The notes beneath the pieces were generated by a model, which did not search any database, was not told the origin of the DNA, and saw nothing but the letters and a program-made list of their open reading frames with translations. A DNA stretch of 19,624 bases from contig JAABRN010000267.1 in assembly GCA_011390855.1 (NCBI GenBank), positions 1 to 19,624 of the forward strand. The letters are read 5' to 3'. This DNA is from Hydrogenophaga sp. (lineage in GTDB: Bacteria > Pseudomonadota > Gammaproteobacteria > Burkholderiales > Burkholderiaceae_C). The position numbers and the translations under genes were made by a program. Shown in pieces: positions 17,932 to 19,624 of the stretch (positions within the stretch are counted from its first letter, which is position 1; each line of letters opens with the position of its first letter).

Positions 17932-18306
17932 ATGACTGACGCTCCGCGGCGTTTGACCGCATCGCTCAAATCGCTGGCCGGCACCGTGCTGGAGTTGCTG
18001 CAACTCCGGCTGGAACTGCTCAGTGTGGAAGCACAGGAAGAGGTGCAGCGCCTGGGCGGATTGCTTGTTTACGGTGCGGTCGCCGTGACCTTTCTCAGCC
18101 TGGGGCTCGGTTTTCTGGCCATCCTTATCACCGTGGCTCTGTGGGACTCGCACAGGCTGCTGGCCCTTTCGGTGTTCGCGACACTGTTTTTGACACTGGG
18201 TGGCGTGTGTGCATGGCTGGCAAGGGAGCGTGCGCTTGCTGGCACGCGCTTCTTTTCCTCAAGCGCGAACGAGCTCAAGCGCGATCGCGAGAGCCTTCGC
18301 TCATGA
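17932..18306 (+). CDS. YqjE / phage holin superfamily (DUF1469) membrane protein
   Basis: This 124-residue protein has an N-terminal amphipathic helix (about 8-40, LLQLRLELLSVEAQEEVQRL, the YqjE signature) and two membrane helices (about 43-70 and 75-97), with a charged C-terminal tail. It follows the DUF883 gene by 27 bases, as yqjE follows yqjD in E. coli. The ATG at 17932 has no strong Shine-Dalgarno sequence. The holin-family name is a superfamily label; nothing here suggests phage origin. Confidence 0.85.
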   Translation: MTDAPRRLTASLKSLAGTVLELLQLRLELLSVEAQEEVQRLGGLLVYGAVAVTFLSLGLGFLAILITVALWDSHRLLALSVFATLFLTLGGVCAWLARERALAGTRFFSSSANELKRDRESLRS

Positions 18307-18316
18307 GAGGTTCGGC

Positions 18317-18619
18317 ATGAAGCAGCGCAGTATCAAACTGGCTCATCGGCGCGAGAATCTGCTGGCACGCTCTAACCTGCTGCGTCAGCAGATCGTGCAG
18401 CAGTCGGTGGCTTTGAATCCTGTGCTTTCCACGGCTGACCGATTGCAGGACGCTTGGTGGTGGGTTCGGGCGCACCCCGAAGCCATTGCCGCAGGCGCGC
18501 TTGCCCTGGTGGTATGGCGGCCCAGAAAGACCTGGTCAATTGGCTGGCGGGCCTGGTCCATGTGGAAGCTTTACCAGCGCTGGAATGCCGCTGGTTTCTC
18601 GCTCAAGCGCTTCTTCTGA
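18317..18619 (+). CDS. YqjK-like small protein
   Basis: This 100-residue basic protein has an arginine-rich N-terminal helix (SIKLAHRRENLLARSNLLRQQI, with the R-x-x-L-L pattern), a WWWVRAHP turn at about 47-54, one short hydrophobic segment (55-67, AIAAGALALVVW) and a Trp/Arg-rich C-terminus. Position right after a YqjE-like gene, and the basic N-terminus, suggest a YqjK-like protein, but the similarity is loose. The ATG at 18317 follows GAGAGG (18305-18310), a good ribosome binding site. The stop is 14 bases before nudB. Confidence 0.75.
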   Translation: MKQRSIKLAHRRENLLARSNLLRQQIVQQSVALNPVLSTADRLQDAWWWVRAHPEAIAAGALALVVWRPRKTWSIGWRAWSMWKLYQRWNAAGFSLKRFF

Positions 18620-18633
18620 CGCGCCATCGCACG

Positions 18634-19152
18634 ATGGTCAGCAAAGACTCGTCATCGTGTTCTCCCAAGTCGTCTACTGGTTTCAAGATTCCGCAGTCCG
18701 TGCTGGTGGTGATCCACACGCCGCAACTGGATGTGCTGTTGATTGAACGGGCAGATGCACCTGGTTTCTGGCAATCGGTCACCGGCTCGAAGGATTCGGA
18801 AGGCGAGTTGTTTGAGCAGACCGCGGTGCGTGAGGTGGCTGAAGAAACGGGTCTTGATGCGCATGCCCCGGGACATGTGCTCACCGATTGGGGTTTGGAG
18901 AACGTCTACGACATATACCCCCAGTGGCTGCAACGTTATGCGCCCGGTACCAGCCAAAACGTCGAACGCGTTTTTGGCTTGTGCATACCGGCATGCAGGC
19001 CGGTGATCCTCAGTCCGCGTGAGCATCGTGCACAAATGTGGATGCCTTGGCACGGCGCTGCCGACCTCTGTTTCTCTCCATCCAACGCGGAAGCCATCTT
19101 GCTGCTTTCGCACTTTGGATCGGGCTTTAGGCTGCCCAGAAAACTCGGTTAA
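18634..19152 (+). CDS. nudB: Dihydroneopterin triphosphate diphosphatase NudB
   Basis: This 172-residue Nudix hydrolase removes pyrophosphate from dihydroneopterin triphosphate in tetrahydrofolate synthesis. FKIPQSVLVVIHTP (17-30), LLIERADAPGFWQSVTGSKD (35-54) and the Nudix box from Gly51 to Leu74 (REVAEETGL, catalytic glutamates 67, 70 and 71) identify it, with WQSVTG being specific to the NudB group. The Nudix spacing before the first glutamate has one extra residue relative to E. coli NudB, as I recall for betaproteobacterial members. Later NVYDIYPQW and the HRAQMWMPWHGA block also fit. The ATG at 18634 keeps a short family-like leader; GTG 18637 is a possible alternative. It often accompanies aspS in betaproteobacteria; here the yqj-like genes lie between. 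Confidence 0.93.
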   Translation: MVSKDSSSCSPKSSTGFKIPQSVLVVIHTPQLDVLLIERADAPGFWQSVTGSKDSEGELFEQTAVREVAEETGLDAHAPGHVLTDWGLENVYDIYPQWLQRYAPGTSQNVERVFGLCIPACRPVILSPREHRAQMWMPWHGAADLCFSPSNAEAILLLSHFGSGFRLPRKLG

Positions 19153-19196
19153 TGAGCACTTTGGAACCTCTTCGTTCCGCAATTCTTGCTGCCAAA

Positions 19197-19219
19197 GTAC
19201 TGATTCGGAGTACGTTTTT
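19197..19219 (+). terminator. Weak terminator candidate after nudB
   Basis: GTACT-GATTCGG-AGTAC is followed directly by GTTTTT, which is a hairpin plus T-run layout 44 bases after the nudB stop. The stem has only five pairs and is AT-rich, so it would be a weak terminator. A second short inverted repeat (GGAAC/GTTCC, 19163-19178) precedes it. Confidence 0.35.
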
Positions 19220-19391
19220 GTAATAAACCTTCCGCTTGTAGTGCGAAGTTGTTCACGCTTGTCTGTTTGCAGGCGCCTTGGGAGCTCGGCTGTACGTTTC
19301 AATTGAGAGAAAATGTTTACCTATTGGAAAAAGGGTAGACCAAAGACCCCATCCGATGGTCTCTCTCATTCAAAAGCGGGCGTTGGCGAGC

Positions 19392-19624
19392 ATGAACAAG
19401 ACTTACAAATCGATCTGGAACGAAACCCTCGGAACGTACGTAGCCGCAGCAGAAACATCCGCTTCCGCAGGCCGCAAGACAGCCTCGACCCGACGCTCAC
19501 GCAGGGCACCCGCGCGCGCACATGCCGGGCAACTGGTGCTTGAGCAGCGCATTGTTTTCGATGCAGCCATGCCAGCCACGATGGCAGAGGTTCAAGGCGA
19601 CAGTGACACTGTGTCGGATTCAAT
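19392..19624 (+). CDS. N-terminal part of a large surface adhesin-type protein (ESPR + LEPR-like motif), truncated by window edge
   Basis: An ATG at 19392 opens a frame with no stop before the window end (77 codons seen). It starts MNKTYKSIWNETLGTYVAAAE, a clear match to the extended signal peptide region (ESPR) found at the N-terminus of autotransporters, trimeric adhesins and TpsA exoproteins (pattern MNKxYKxIWNxxxGxxVAVxE). Next comes a basic Arg/Ala/Ser stretch (RKTASTRRSRRAPARAHAG, about 28-46), and then LVLEQRIVFDAAMPAT (48-63), resembling the LEPR-XLL motif near the start of giant repeat-containing secreted proteins. No hydrophobic signal core is visible between them. Very probably the beginning of a long repeat-rich surface protein; the secretion route cannot be decided from this part. 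The ribosome binding site (GGCGAG) is weak. Confidence 0.75.
   Translation, partial: MNKTYKSIWNETLGTYVAAAETSASAGRKTASTRRSRRAPARAHAGQLVLEQRIVFDAAMPATMAEVQGDSDTVSDS

Noticed and set aside
17932..18306. YqjE-like gene as a sign of prophage because of its holin superfamily name.
   Set aside because: The gene lies in a yqjD-yqjE-yqjK-like set next to housekeeping genes and no phage gene is nearby.
19313..19543. A 76-codon plus-strand frame beginning at 19313.
   Set aside because: It overlaps the ESPR-encoding frame in another phase, is rich in Arg and Ser without a domain, and is better explained as leader plus shadow.
1..19624. tRNA genes, CRISPR arrays, insertion sequences, toxin-antitoxin or defence systems.
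   Set aside because: Reading both strands I saw no cloverleaf-like segments, regularly spaced repeats, transposase motifs or known defence domains.

Overview
The window looks like a chromosomal segment of a high-GC betaproteobacterium, most probably Burkholderiales/Comamonadaceae (Acidovorax/Hydrogenophaga-like). This is inferred from the gene content and order (a DUF3683-containing FAD/Fe-S dehydrogenase, DUF971, ubiE, a Tim44-like protein, ubiJ and ubiB, then fmdB, DUF502, aspS, yqjD/E/K-like genes and nudB) and from an intergenic hairpin repeat of a type I associate with that family. No tRNA, rRNA, CRISPR array, IS element or prophage gene is seen. Most of the window is housekeeping DNA. 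The most unusual item is the start of a large surface-protein gene cut off by the right edge.

Left part (minus strand, 5443 down to 321): a complete glycerol-3-phosphate/glycerophosphodiester uptake operon in the order ugpB, ugpA, ugpE, ugpC, ugpQ. UgpB captures the substrate in the periplasm, UgpA/UgpE form the channel, UgpC supplies ATP hydrolysis, and UgpQ cleaves glycerophosphodiesters to G3P and alcohol. A PhoB-box-like sequence lies upstream of ugpB. A terminator-like hairpin lies between ugpB and ugpA. A 39-codon reading frame exactly fills the ugpA-ugpE gap. A small membrane protein gene (45..302) converges on ugpQ.

Middle (plus strand, 5618 to 14354): divergent from ugpB is a 1297-residue protein fusing a GlcD-like flavin dehydrogenase with a GlcF-like iron-sulfur/CCG module. 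It is followed by a triple-hairpin intergenic repeat, a DUF971 protein, ubiE, a Tim44-like membrane protein with a strong terminator behind it, and then the overlapping pair ubiJ-ubiB. UbiE, UbiJ and UbiB belong to ubiquinone biosynthesis, and the dehydrogenase probably passes electrons to the quinone pool.

Right part (plus strand, 14404 to 19152): a consensus -10 box and a structured leader precede fmdB-like, DUF502 and aspS. The AspRS carries residues typical of a non-discriminating (Asp/Asn) enzyme. A set of small membrane proteins (DUF883/YqjD, YqjE, YqjK-like) follows, and then nudB of folate synthesis.

Right edge (19153 to 19624): a more AT-rich 239-base intergenic region leads into an open reading frame beginning at 19392 and running off the window. 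Its N-terminus has an ESPR-type extended signal peptide region followed, without a visible hydrophobic signal core, by an LEPR-like motif (LEQRIVFDAA). Both are hallmarks of very large secreted adhesins, usually of different secretion classes. This gene is absent from a simple stop-to-stop listing because its end lies outside the window.
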